The notes: generated by a model not told the origin, from the sequence alone. A stretch of 32,663 bases of DNA from Defluviitaleaceae bacterium (GCA_009785595.1 WQVZ01000017.1:1-32663), one strand, 5' to 3'. Shown: positions 8,842-16,901, numbered from the stretch's first letter. A program made the numbers and translations.

Positions 8842-10025
8842 AATATCTCTGCTTCCCTCGTTATGTCAGCAAATTGCAAGCCGACCTTTTGGCCGGCAGC
8901 AAGCTTTCGACCATCATGTATAATTTTGCCATCCGGTTGGGTGACAACAACAAAACCCCGTTGTAACACCGCCAGCGGCGATATTTTCTCTAAGATATGA
9001 ATTTGCGCCGTCAAGCCGGATTTTATGCGCCCTATTTTTGACATCATAGCATGACCCATGGCCATATCACGCCGCTCAAGCGCCCCACGCTGTGTGTTTA
9101 TTTTTGCAAGTTCACGCTGGGGCGATAGACGATAATGTCTGTTGGCTAGACGTACCCGGCATACCCGCAGGCGTCCTTCCATGGCTTCCGCCAGTCCTTG
9201 AATTTGCCATTGCAGTATTTGCGCCATTTCTGCCAAAGTCGGTGTTGTGGCCAGCTCTGCCGCCGCCGTGGGAGTCGCCGCTCGCATATCCGCCGCCGCG
9301 TCGCATATTGTCCAGTCAATTTCATGGCCCACGGCAGATATCACGGGTATTTTGGAGCCAAACACTGCCCGTGCAACAATTTCTGTGTTAAATGCCCCTA
9401 AATCTTCGGCACTGCCGCCGCCGCGGCCTACTATTAATATATCTGCGCCACTATGGGTATTAGTAAATTCTATGGCATCGGCAATGTCCTGGGGGGCTTC
9501 TGCACCCTGCACCAGCGTTGGCACCACAACCAGCTTAATCAGTGGGTTGCGCCGCTTTATGGTATTGATAATATCCCACACCGCTGCTCCTGTTGGTGAT
9601 GTCACAATGGCAATTTTATTAGGATATTGCGGCACATCTCGTCTGTTGTCAAAAACACCTTCGGCGTCCAATTTGACCTTTAGGGCCTCGATGTCATGAT
9701 AAATTTTGCCTTGGCCGGCGGGCTCCATAAGCTCGCCCACAAATTGCACATCACCCATTTTTTTGTACACGGATATGCGCCCATAAATGCGAACCATATC
9801 ACCGTTTTTCGGTGCAAATTTCAGGTGCTGTGCATCGTTGTTAAACATACAGCACCTTAAAGATGCTTGCTCGTCCACCAAACTAAAATACATATGTCCG
9901 GCGGAATGTTTGCGGAAGTTGGAGACTTCGCCCTGGACCAAAATACTGCACAAAAACATGTCCTCTTCCAGCAGCTCTTTAAGATAATCCACTATTTTTG
10001 ATACTTTATATGCCTGTATTTTCAT
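8838..10025 (-). CDS. xseA: Exodeoxyribonuclease VII large subunit
   Basis: Catalytic subunit of exonuclease VII. The 395 residues are at the short end of the family (about 400-450). An N-terminal OB-fold (residues 1-100, including VQGEVSNFRKHSAGHMYFSL) is followed by the nuclease core with IAIVTSPTGAAVWDI, ILIVGRGGGSAEDLGAFN and ISAVGHEIDWTICDAAADMRAATPTAAAE, then a shortened coiled-coil region and the C-terminal segment LAVLQRGFVVVTQPDG. The ATG overlaps the nusB stop by four bases. Confidence 0.97.
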   Translation of the reverse strand: MKIQAYKVSKIVDYLKELLEEDMFLCSILVQGEVSNFRKHSAGHMYFSLVDEQASLRCCMFNNDAQHLKFAPKNGDMVRIYGRISVYKKMGDVQFVGELMEPAGQGKIYHDIEALKVKLDAEGVFDNRRDVPQYPNKIAIVTSPTGAAVWDIINTIKRRNPLIKLVVVPTLVQGAEAPQDIADAIEFTNTHSGADILIVGRGGGSAEDLGAFNTEIVARAVFGSKIPVISAVGHEIDWTICDAAADMRAATPTAAAELATTPTLAEMAQILQWQIQGLAEAMEGRLRVCRVRLANRHYRLSPQRELAKINTQRGALERRDMAMGHAMMSKIGRIKSGLTAQIHILEKISPLAVLQRGFVVVTQPDGKIIHDGRKLAAGQKVGLQFADITREAEIL

Positions 10026-10441
10026 TGCTCTGTCTCTTTCAGTTTTCTGGCTATCTTCCCCAGTACCCCATTTACAAACTTGCTGGATTCCTCGGTAGAA
10101 AAAGCCTTAGCCAATTCCACTGCCTCGTTTATGGATACACCGTCACCAATATCCGGGTTGTACAAAATTTCGTACACAGCCAGACGCATTATGGCTAAAT
10201 CTACCTTAGAAATACGCGAAATATCCCATGCAGTGGAGGTTTCGTCAATATGGGCGTCAATTTCGGCTAAATTGGTACGCACCCCGGCCACCTCGCCTAA
10301 TATAAAATCCGGCTCGCTGGCGGTCTCTTCGGCAAAGTTTTCTAAATAATATGCCAGTTCTTCATTAACATCACATTCCCCGCCGCTGTCCATCTGAAAA
10401 ACCAAGCAAAAGGCGTGTTTTCTGTCGTTTTTACGGCTCAT
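10022..10441 (-). CDS. nusB: Transcription antitermination factor NusB
   Basis: 139-residue all-helical RNA-binding protein that with S10 binds boxA of rRNA operons. MSRKNDRKHAFCLVFQ matches the conserved N-terminus, and KVDLAIMRLAVYEILY, INEAVELAKAF and FVNGVLGKI are family hallmarks. I placed the start at 10441, where GAGGAT lies six bases upstream; an in-frame start at 10510 would add 23 unconserved residues overlapping the Asp23-like gene. It lies four bases after that gene. Confidence 0.95.
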   Translation of the reverse strand: MSRKNDRKHAFCLVFQMDSGGECDVNEELAYYLENFAEETASEPDFILGEVAGVRTNLAEIDAHIDETSTAWDISRISKVDLAIMRLAVYEILYNPDIGDGVSINEAVELAKAFSTEESSKFVNGVLGKIARKLKETEQ

Positions 10442-10445
10442 CAGC

Positions 10446-10838
10446 TTATCCTCTTGTCCGTGGCACCGGCTTAATTTTAGGCAGTTTTTCAAACTGCACA
10501 CCAACCACATTTACATTAACCTCAGTTACAGTCATGCCCACCATGGTCTCCAATGCTGTTTTTACCCGCTCCTGCACCTTTTCGGACACCTGGTGTATCT
10601 TATGGCCAAATTTAACAAAAATGGCAATGTCAATACTTACCACGTCGCCTTCCACGGTGGCTTTTACTCCCCGGGCAAAGTTGCGTTTGGTTAGGCGGGC
10701 ATGGGCTTCGGCTGCTGTTGCGTGTTGGCCAAAAACAACGCCCTCTACCTCCAAGGCCGCCGTACGTGATATAATGGCCAGCACCTCGTTTGCAATCTGA
10801 ATATGGCCTATCTTGCTGTTAACATTAACTTCCTGCAT
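10446..10838 (-). CDS. yqhY: Asp23/Gls24 family protein (YqhY-like)
   Basis: 130-residue cytoplasmic protein of the alkaline-shock Asp23 family: GHIQIANEVLAIISRTAALEVEGV at the N-terminus and VKATVEGDVVSIDIAIFVKFGHKIHQV in the core. Family members affect envelope stress or fatty-acid metabolism through unclear mechanisms; YqhY precedes nusB in Bacillus subtilis, as here. A strong GGGAGG lies seven bases before the ATG. It is the first gene of the leftward operon and directly follows the promoter at 10910-10937. The spoIIIA genes often found just upstream are absent. Confidence 0.92.
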   Translation of the reverse strand: MQEVNVNSKIGHIQIANEVLAIISRTAALEVEGVVFGQHATAAEAHARLTKRNFARGVKATVEGDVVSIDIAIFVKFGHKIHQVSEKVQERVKTALETMVGMTVTEVNVNVVGVQFEKLPKIKPVPRTRG

Positions 10839-10909
10839 ATTTTTTCCTCCCTGCGTTTAATATCGCGCAATCATGCTTATAATTTAATATGGTTTGTACA
10901 AGTATATTT

Positions 10910-10937
10910 ATTATAGCAGAAATTATGCGAAGTGCAA
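10910..10937 (-). promoter_or_regulatory. Promoter of the yqhY-nusB-recN operon
   Basis: On the minus strand, TATAAT (10910-10915) is preceded by TGC, making an extended -10. A weak -35 TTGCAC (10932-10937) lies 16 bases upstream. Transcription would start near 10903, leaving a 65-base leader. The perfect extended -10 carries most of the support. Confidence 0.6.
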
Positions 10938-10977
10938 TAGGCAACAAAGCATGGGCAATTTGTTGCAGAACAAACCC

Positions 10978-11006
10978 TTGACCCTTTATCCAGTAAATGG
11001 TATTAT
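10978..11006 (+). promoter_or_regulatory. Promoter of the D-Ala-D-Ala carboxypeptidase gene
   Basis: TTGACC (10978-10983) and TATTAT (11001-11006) are separated by exactly 17 bases, each one mismatch from the vegetative sigma consensus. Predicted start near 11013, 37 bases before the ATG. It diverges from the yqhY promoter. Confidence 0.65.
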
Positions 11007-11049
11007 GGACTTATTATGCCGTACCACACAACACGAAAGGAACATATAT

Positions 11050-12516
11050 ATGATACGCAAAATAAAAAGAACCCTGGTGCTGACTCTTTTGGCCGCGATA
11101 TTGCTTCCGGGCAGGCTATACGGGACACCGGATACAGATGCCATTACAGGCGATGCTTTGCCCCTGGAATCCGAATTTTCCATACTTGTTGATGTGGCCA
11201 CCGGCCGCATCCTTCACGATGTGGGTGCCCACCAACGGGCTTATCCCGCCAGCATGACCAAGGTTATGACCACGCTGCTGCTGCTGGAAAGCAGCTGGCC
11301 AATGGACATGCCTATTTTCCACAATCAAGGGGCCATAGACAGCGTTGTGCCCTGGCACAGCCCTATTTATACCGTGGTAAATTATCTTACAATAGAAGAG
11401 GCATTGTACTCTATGATGTTACGCTCTGCCAACGACGTCAGCAATGCCGTGGCGGAGTTTTTAGGCGGCACCCAGGAGGAATTTGCCCGTATGATGACCG
11501 CCAGAGCCCATGAACTTGGCGCGGTTAACACCAATTTTACCAATGCCCATGGCCTGTGGGAACCTTATCATTACACCACCCCTTACGACATGGCGTTGAT
11601 TATGCGCGAAGCCATACGCCACGATAAATTCCTTGAAATCATCAATGCCCAGCGGTTTTTTATCGACCGCGACCGCTACAACGACTCTGACGGCGACCCA
11701 TATCGTATGCTGGAAAACACCAATAGGGCTATTTTTCCTGCCAATACGCATTTTAACCCCGATATTGTCGGCGGCAAGACGGGTTTTACCAACAATTCTC
11801 GCAATACCCTGGTGTCTTATGGCCAGCGGAGCGGCATGGGACTTATCAGCGTAATTATGCGGGCAGACAGCCGAGATATCATATACACCGACACCCGCCT
11901 GCTTATGGACTTTGGTTTTGACCAATTTGAACATCAAACGGTGTTTTCTGCGGCGGATTTTGAATATCACGTTAATCTGGTACAGCGCAGTAACGAAGGG
12001 GTGCTGCTTATTGGCGGCATGGAGCTTAGGGCCGCGGAGGATGTGGTTTTCCCCTTGCCTGTGGGTTTTGACGGCACCGGCATTACCGCCGCCGTGCATA
12101 CCGCCGACAGAATAGTAGTCCCCGTGCCCGAAAATTTTGCGGTGGGACAGGTTGTGCTGAAATATAACGGAGATATTCTTGCCGAAGTGGATTTGCACAC
12201 AGCCCGTGCCGCGGCTGAGCTAACCGCCGAGGAGCTTGCCGGTCTTTTTCCTGCCCCTGTGGCTCTGGCTGCTACCTATTATACGCCAACAGTCTACGAT
12301 GATGACAATTTCTCGGTTCTAAGGCTCATCAGCAATATATCCCTGGTGTTGCTGGGTATACTGCTCTTCGGTTTTCTGGTGATACGCTTTTTGCGTTTTT
12401 CCCATCGTCGTCGCAGAAGGGCCAGGGCTCAGTATATGCGCCGTGGTCGCGGCCACTCTTCGCCATACAACCGCAAGCCTGCCACCACCGGCAATTTGCG
12501 GTATCGTTACAAATAA
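11050..12516 (+). CDS. dacF: D-alanyl-D-alanine carboxypeptidase (peptidase S11, DacF-like)
   Basis: Low-molecular-weight penicillin-binding protein that trims the terminal D-Ala from peptidoglycan stem peptides outside the membrane. 488 residues. Signal peptide at 1-25; active-site SMTK at 68-71, SAN at 126-128 and KTG at about 243-245. A PBP5-like C-terminal beta domain follows, then one transmembrane helix (about 421-447) and a very basic tail (RRRRRARAQYMRRGRG). A TM helix plus Arg-rich cytoplasmic tail is less usual than the amphipathic anchor of PBP5. The start at 11050 (MIRKIKRT) has AAAGGA eight bases upstream; an in-frame start at 10894 would put 52 non-signal residues first and span the promoter. 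Confidence 0.95.
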   Translation: MIRKIKRTLVLTLLAAILLPGRLYGTPDTDAITGDALPLESEFSILVDVATGRILHDVGAHQRAYPASMTKVMTTLLLLESSWPMDMPIFHNQGAIDSVVPWHSPIYTVVNYLTIEEALYSMMLRSANDVSNAVAEFLGGTQEEFARMMTARAHELGAVNTNFTNAHGLWEPYHYTTPYDMALIMREAIRHDKFLEIINAQRFFIDRDRYNDSDGDPYRMLENTNRAIFPANTHFNPDIVGGKTGFTNNSRNTLVSYGQRSGMGLISVIMRADSRDIIYTDTRLLMDFGFDQFEHQTVFSAADFEYHVNLVQRSNEGVLLIGGMELRAAEDVVFPLPVGFDGTGITAAVHTADRIVVPVPENFAVGQVVLKYNGDILAEVDLHTARAAAELTAEELAGLFPAPVALAATYYTPTVYDDDNFSVLRLISNISLVLLGILLFGFLVIRFLRFSHRRRRRARAQYMRRGRGHSSPYNRKPATTGNLRYRYK

Positions 12517-12518
12517 GC

Positions 12519-12557
12519 AAAAAGGCAGGGCGATGTTTTTTCGCTCCTGCCTTTTGT
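12519..12557. terminator. Bidirectional intrinsic terminator
   Basis: AAAAGGCAGG-GCGA pairs with TCGC-t-CCTGCCTTTT around a T-rich loop. On the plus strand it is followed by GTTTTTATT, and on the minus strand by TTTTTGCTTATTT. It sits between the convergent ends of dacF (12516) and the two-TM gene (12560), so it can serve both. Confidence 0.85.
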
Positions 12558-12559
12558 TT

Positions 12560-13282
12560 TTATTGGGTTGTACCGGCCTTTTCTTTAAGCTTTAAATACT
12601 CACGCATTACAGGATCAAGTTTTGGTGGCTTGGGAGGTTTAAGAGGCTTGGGAGGTCTTGGGCCTTTCTCCTGCAAATATTTTCGCACATATTTTGTTGT
12701 ACGATGTGCAAGCCACGCACCCCAGGCAAGCAATATGCCACCAACAATGTACAGCGGGTAGGCTATGCGCATTTGGGCACTTTGGGCTTCCCCTAGCAGC
12801 CAAGAAGCTTCTTCAACATGCAATGACGAAGTGGCTTCTCGAACATTCACAAAACGCTCTCTTGCTGATACACGAAAATATTCCTCTAAATTCCAAATTG
12901 CTTCGTTAAAGTACCCTCCGTAAAGCGAGCGCGGCGTACTTACGCGATCTATAAAGAGCCCGGCAAAAATGGCAACAATTACAGCAAATATCGCAATATG
13001 TATGCGTAATGTTTTTTTGTCTGCCACTTTTCTTTTGGCCAAATTCAACAACTCGTCATCGCTTTCGCCTAAAACTTTACCGTTGTTTTGATACACTGTG
13101 TCAGTCATGTGAGGTTCCTCCTCATCAGTCGCAGGGAGGGTTTGTACTTCCGAAGCCAATAGCAAAGCATGCCCTTCTGCCAGCCACGAAGCCCGCCCGT
13201 TGCGCACCAATTGTTTTGCCCTGCGGGGATATGTAGAACCCACCCTTTCGTTATTTTCGTTATACAATTCTATGAGTTTCAC
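12560..13282 (-). CDS. Two-TM membrane protein with N-terminal RRAKQLVRNGRA motif, unknown function
   Basis: 240 residues. Residues 1-43 (VGSTYPRRAKQLVRNGRASWL) match a short basic motif I have seen at the start of many otherwise unrelated clostridial proteins (usually YPKRAKGLVKKGRA); its role is unknown to me. TM helices are at about 92-112 and 172-192, with an extracytoplasmic loop of about 60 residues. A Pro/Lys tail (PRPPKPLKPPKPPK, 208-221) ends in a charged helix. The GTG start has GAGGAG eight bases upstream. It is the last gene of the nusA operon, 82 bases after ribF, and ends at the terminator. Existence is likely, function unknown. Confidence 0.85.
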   Translation of the reverse strand: MKLIELYNENNERVGSTYPRRAKQLVRNGRASWLAEGHALLLASEVQTLPATDEEEPHMTDTVYQNNGKVLGESDDELLNLAKRKVADKKTLRIHIAIFAVIVAIFAGLFIDRVSTPRSLYGGYFNEAIWNLEEYFRVSARERFVNVREATSSLHVEEASWLLGEAQSAQMRIAYPLYIVGGILLAWGAWLAHRTTKYVRKYLQEKGPRPPKPLKPPKPPKLDPVMREYLKLKEKAGTTQ

Positions 13283-13364
13283 AAAGTCAACTCCTCAAAA
13301 GGCGTGGCCAATCCGCTGTTTTTTGTCATGGGTGCCTGCCCCGGCCATCGCATAAGTATATACG

Positions 13365-14150
13365 TCAATTTTCTTCAAAACGTCTGATAAAGTCCACGCA
13401 TACGGTCTTGCCGCGCATATCGCCGACAAAGTCCACTATATGATTTTCTACAACAAATTTCTCATTTATTTTAGTAATGCTGCCAAACTTTTCGCCGTCT
13501 ACATGTGTTATGGTGATATATGTCCCACAGGGTGGCAATAATTTATTTGTGCAAAGTATTATTTTTTTATCCAGTCCAACCTGTCCCATAATAAAATAGT
13601 CCCGCCCGGTCAGCTCTTTAACCTTAGCCAAATTTCCGTTAACAATGCTACAACGCAGGTCGGCGGCACTTATTTTGCCATCTTTGCTGTCTACATGATT
13701 AACAACATGCGTAGCAAAACCCAGCTGACGGCCCAGTTTCTCCAACAAGGCGACATCTCCCGCGCCGCCTGCGCCAAAGCGATAACCTTGCCCCACAACC
13801 AAAACCCGACAACACAACTTATTAACCAAAATATCTGTGACAAAATCCTCTGGTCTCATTCCGGCAAATGCGGCGGTAAATGGGTACTCAATATAATAAT
13901 CTATGCCCATCTGTTCCAATAGATGGATTTTCTCTTGGCGCGCAAGTATTAGATGCGCACCCTTGCCGGAAAAAAATTGAGCGGGGTGGGGCCAAAAAGA
14001 CAAAATGACGGTGGCTAAGGTGTTTTGCGCGGCGATGCGCTGTAGTTCGCCCGCCAAATGCATATGCCCCCTGTGCAGTCCGTCAAATTTACCTATTGTT
14101 ATGGCCGTGTCATGGCCTATTTGTATGTCTTTGTCAAAAAAGTACTTCAT
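13365..14150 (-). CDS. ribF: RibF-like FMN adenylyltransferase with degenerate riboflavin-kinase domain
   Basis: The N-terminal nucleotidyltransferase domain is recognisable: ITIGKFDGLHRGHMHLAGEL at 18-37 with HxGH, SFWPHPAQFF, VLVVGQGYRFGAGGAGD. The ISSTxIR motif reads ISAADLR (160-166). The protein is 261 residues against about 305-315 for bifunctional RibF. The C-terminal domain (about 184-261) keeps the LLPPCGTY and ENHIVDFVGDMRGKTVCVDF strands but lacks the glycine-rich GRxLGFPTAN segment and the NIGxxPT motif that bind ATP and riboflavin. It lies 36 bases after truB, the normal location of ribF. It may be a single-activity or inactive relative, with a complete enzyme elsewhere. Confidence 0.85.
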   Translation of the reverse strand: MKYFFDKDIQIGHDTAITIGKFDGLHRGHMHLAGELQRIAAQNTLATVILSFWPHPAQFFSGKGAHLILARQEKIHLLEQMGIDYYIEYPFTAAFAGMRPEDFVTDILVNKLCCRVLVVGQGYRFGAGGAGDVALLEKLGRQLGFATHVVNHVDSKDGKISAADLRCSIVNGNLAKVKELTGRDYFIMGQVGLDKKIILCTNKLLPPCGTYITITHVDGEKFGSITKINEKFVVENHIVDFVGDMRGKTVCVDFIRRFEEN

Positions 14151-14186
14151 GTAGTCTCCTGTGGGTGCAGCATTTTGCCACCCAAT

Positions 14187-15074
14187 TTAAAATAGCACCA
14201 CCTTGGGTTTAATATGCCCGTCTCCCGTCGCAACATAAATGCCAGCCAAGCTGCCCGACGCGTCAAAGGCCAGATACTCCACCCCATCTTGCAATTTATC
14301 GCAAGAAACGAAGCCCACAGGGATTTTGTTGCCATTTTTTAGCCATTTGTCAGCGTGGCTGCTAATATTTATTTTTGGAAAATGCGCCAAAGCACTTTCA
14401 ATACTAATAACATTTTGTTGTAATTGTCCCGCAACTGTCAGCTCCTCAAGTTGTGCCAGGGTTATGCTGTTTTCCAGACAAAAACCGCCGCTTTTTGTGC
14501 GCACAAGTTCCCCCATATGGGCGGCAGTGCCAAGTGCCGCGCCTAGGTCGGTGCAAAGTGTGCGTATATATGTGCCCTTGCTGCAGGCCACCCTAATTCG
14601 GATGGACTCCGGCAAATGCTCCGCTAAAACCTCAATGGCGTGTATGGTGATATGTCGGGCTTTGCGCTCTATTTCCGTCCCTTGGCGGGCGTATTCGTAC
14701 AGTTTTTTGCCGTCAACCTTTATGGCAGAATACATCGGTGGTATTTGTGTAATTTGTCCAACAAATTGCGGCAAAACATTATAGACTTTGTGCATATCCA
14801 CATCCACTGGCTTGCGGTCAACAATCTCTCCTGTGGTGTCCTGGGTATCCGTGGCGGCACCAAAAATAACCTGGGCCACGTACTCTTTATCATCAGCCAT
14901 TATGTAGTCTGCAATCTTCGTGGCCCGTCCCAAACACACAGGCAAAACCCCGGTGGCATTTGGGTCTAATGTGCCCGTATGTCCTGCCTTGCATTTTGTA
15001 ATACGTCTGACAATATTAACAACATCATGAGATGTGTATCCCTTTTCTTTGTGAATATTTACTATGCCATTCAT
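14187..15074 (-). CDS. truB: tRNA pseudouridine(55) synthase
   Basis: Makes pseudouridine 55 in the T-loop of tRNAs. The start MNGIVNIHKEKGYTSHDVV has GGAGG eight bases upstream and overlaps the nrnA stop by four bases; a start at 15089 is less likely. The catalytic region AGHTGTLDPNATGVLPVCLG contains the active-site Asp. SAIKVDGKKLYEYARQG and CSKGTYIRTLCTDLG are also intact. About 295 residues, normal length. In Firmicutes it follows rbfA/nrnA, as here. Confidence 0.97.
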   Translation of the reverse strand: MNGIVNIHKEKGYTSHDVVNIVRRITKCKAGHTGTLDPNATGVLPVCLGRATKIADYIMADDKEYVAQVIFGAATDTQDTTGEIVDRKPVDVDMHKVYNVLPQFVGQITQIPPMYSAIKVDGKKLYEYARQGTEIERKARHITIHAIEVLAEHLPESIRIRVACSKGTYIRTLCTDLGAALGTAAHMGELVRTKSGGFCLENSITLAQLEELTVAGQLQQNVISIESALAHFPKINISSHADKWLKNGNKIPVGFVSCDKLQDGVEYLAFDASGSLAGIYVATGDGHIKPKVVLF

Positions 15075-16045
15075 AACAACTGCCTCCATTTGTCACAAGC
15101 AGTCTTGATGACATCTATCACCTCGCGCCGCCCTTCCTCTAAGGGAGCCGCAAACTGGGCCGCCGCCGCAAATTTGTGGCCGCCGCCGCCAAATTGCCCG
15201 GCAATGGCGTTTACATCCACACCGCTTGAGCGCAAACTAACCTTGATCATACCATTGCTGCGCTGGGTAAAAAACGCGGCAACGCTGATGCCTTCCACAT
15301 TAAGCACATACTCCACAATGCCATCCAGGTCGGTAATTTTTGCCCCCACGGCGGCCATTTCTTCCGGAGAGACAAAAGTGTGGGCAATGGGATATCCTTC
15401 CGTGTATCGTATATTTTGGATTGCCTTGGCAAAAATCTCCGTTTCTATCCTGGTACGGGCATGGATAGTCTCCCGCTGTATACGGCCAAAATCAATACCC
15501 GCAGACATTAACGCCCCGGCGATTTCCATTGTTCTGGGCGTAGTGCCGCTATGGCGAAAAGCTCCGGTGTCGGTGACGATACCCGCATACAGGGCCGCGG
15601 CAATTTCTTTACCGATGGCCACATGGGGCTGAATTATCTCGTAAATAACCTGGCAGGTAGAGGATGCTGATGTATCCACATAGTTATGGTTGGCGAAGTT
15701 ATCGTTGCCTACGTGGTGGTCGATGTTGATGGTGACGGCCGGCCGGCCCAACAACCCATCGCGGGCCCAAACCCGGCTTTTGTCGCCGCAATCTACTGCC
15801 ACAAGCACATCAAAATCGGGCAGCGCATCGTCACAGGCAAGCACAAACCGCCTCTCCACCAAAAAATCATATTTAGCCGAAAACCGGTCAAGCATCACCA
15901 TCGGTCGTTTTCCAGCCGCATCAAGAGCCAGGGCCAGCCCAAAGGCCGACCCCAGCGCATCCCCATCAGGTGTAGGATGTGTGACAATTACAATATTATC
16001 GCCGTTTTCAGTTAAGTTACGCCAAGCGTCATGGGCTGAGAGCAT
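15071..16045 (-). CDS. nrnA: DHH/DHHA1 phosphoesterase, nanoRNase/pAp phosphatase
   Basis: Degrades short oligoribonucleotides and 3'-phosphoadenosine 5'-phosphate, and possibly cyclic dinucleotide products. Metal-binding motifs are complete: THPTPDGDALGS, VAVDCGD, NIDHHVGN and the C-terminal GGGHKFAAAAQF of the DHHA1 domain. I set the start at 16045 (MLSAHDAW), where AAGGAG sits seven bases upstream and contains the rbfA stop; a start at 16069 would overlap rbfA and lacks such a site. About 324 residues. Confidence 0.95.
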   Translation of the reverse strand: MLSAHDAWRNLTENGDNIVIVTHPTPDGDALGSAFGLALALDAAGKRPMVMLDRFSAKYDFLVERRFVLACDDALPDFDVLVAVDCGDKSRVWARDGLLGRPAVTINIDHHVGNDNFANHNYVDTSASSTCQVIYEIIQPHVAIGKEIAAALYAGIVTDTGAFRHSGTTPRTMEIAGALMSAGIDFGRIQRETIHARTRIETEIFAKAIQNIRYTEGYPIAHTFVSPEEMAAVGAKITDLDGIVEYVLNVEGISVAAFFTQRSNGMIKVSLRSSGVDVNAIAGQFGGGGHKFAAAAQFAAPLEEGRREVIDVIKTACDKWRQLL

Positions 16046-16049
16046 AGTG

Positions 16050-16394
16050 TCACTCCTTGTTAACGTCATCCAGCATCTTGCCTATTTTAAAGCTATAATC
16101 CAAAGAATCGTCCAAAATAAACTTAAACTCCGGCGTTTGGCGCAGGTTTATGCGGTTGGCCATTTCACTGCGGATGTGACCTTTGGCACTGTTGATGGCT
16201 TCCATACAGCTTGCCTTGGTGGCTTCATCCCCCAGCACACTAATATAAGCCTTGCAATATTTTAGGTCGGCAGAAGTCTCCACCCGCACGGCACTGGCCA
16301 TGGCCGCCATGCGGGGGTCTTTAATGCCGCTGCGTAAAATCTCGCTAAGCTCGCGTTTTATTTCGTCATTAATGCGTATCATTCGGTTTTTCAT
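16050..16394 (-). CDS. rbfA: Ribosome-binding factor A
   Basis: KH-fold 30S maturation factor acting at the 5' end of 16S rRNA. 114 residues with the usual pattern: RINDEIKRELSEILR at the N-terminus, IKDPRMA, CKAYISVLGD and LRQTPEFKFILDDSLDY. TGAGGA lies six bases upstream of the ATG. Normally rbfA directly follows infB; here a VOC gene flanked by palindromic repeats lies between them. Confidence 0.96.
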   Translation of the reverse strand: MKNRMIRINDEIKRELSEILRSGIKDPRMAAMASAVRVETSADLKYCKAYISVLGDEATKASCMEAINSAKGHIRSEMANRINLRQTPEFKFILDDSLDYSFKIGKMLDDVNKE

Positions 16395-16412
16395 TTGTCA
16401 GTCCTCATTTAT

Positions 16413-16436
16413 CGGGCGGCAAAATGCCGCCCCTAC
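16413..16436 (-). repeat. Palindromic interspersed repeat, copy 1
   Basis: On the minus strand it reads GTAGGGGCGGC, ATTTT, then the complementary arm: a seven-base-pair GC-rich stem with a five-base loop. It starts directly after the VOC gene's TAA. It matches the copy at 19962-19985 almost exactly, in opposite orientation, and is related to the copy at 16878-16901. Looks like a REP-type interspersed repeat. Confidence 0.8.
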
Positions 16437-16856
16437 TTAGGTGCCAACTTCCCAGCTTACACCAAACTTATCCACAATATGGAAGTCCAGCTCAAGCCAT
16501 GGCAGGCTTTTTTGGCCTTCGGGGTCAAAGGAAACAGCGTCTTGTTTTAATATATCATATGCTTTTTGTACCGCTTCTTTTGTCAGCCCATATACACCAA
16601 TTGTAACAGGCAAATCAAAGGGCTTGATATCTCTGGCCTGATATTCGGCATTTGTCCCCATGAGGTGTGCTGCACCTTCCAGATTACTTTTTTCCGTCAT
16701 GGATAATATTTCTGCATCGCCATGCATCAAAGAAAGATGGGCGTATGTGCCGTCGTCGTGCTTAACGGTCAATCCGAAAGTTAGGTCAAAGGCCTGTGTG
16801 TAAAGCTGTGCCGCTTCGATGGTTCCGTCGATAGATAATTGCGGGGTGATTTTCAT
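16437..16856 (-). CDS. VOC/PhnB-like glyoxalase-fold protein
   Basis: 139 residues matching the PhnB-type vicinal-oxygen-chelate fold: MKITPQLSIDGTIEAAQLYTQAFD at the N-terminus, HLSLMHGDAEILSM in the middle, and a C-terminal WLELDFHIVDKFGVSWEV. Members include small-molecule isomerases and resistance proteins; many have no known substrate, and I cannot assign one. AGAGGG lies seven bases before the ATG. It is out of place in the infB-rbfA string and is flanked on both sides by palindromic repeats, which suggests insertion. Confidence 0.88.
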   Translation of the reverse strand: MKITPQLSIDGTIEAAQLYTQAFDLTFGLTVKHDDGTYAHLSLMHGDAEILSMTEKSNLEGAAHLMGTNAEYQARDIKPFDLPVTIGVYGLTKEAVQKAYDILKQDAVSFDPEGQKSLPWLELDFHIVDKFGVSWEVGT

Positions 16857-16877
16857 TTGTTTTCCCTCTGCTCAATC

Positions 16878-16901
16878 CGGGTGACCACAGGTCGCCCCTA
16901 C
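16878..16901 (-). repeat. Palindromic interspersed repeat, copy 2, overlapping the infB stop
   Basis: On the minus strand it reads GTAGGGGCGACC, TGTG, GTCACCCGG: same GTAGGGGCG head as the other two copies but a different core. The stop codon of infB (TAG, 16898-16900) is the second to fourth base of the repeat, so the repeat supplies the end of the gene. Confidence 0.75.

Noticed and set aside
10894-11049. Extended N-terminus for the carboxypeptidase
   Set aside because: It would place 52 residues before an evident signal peptide and span a good promoter; the ATG at 11050 has its own ribosome site.
11461-12198. 245-codon open frame on the minus strand inside dacF
   Set aside because: Antisense shadow of a clear carboxypeptidase with all active-site motifs; no start signals.
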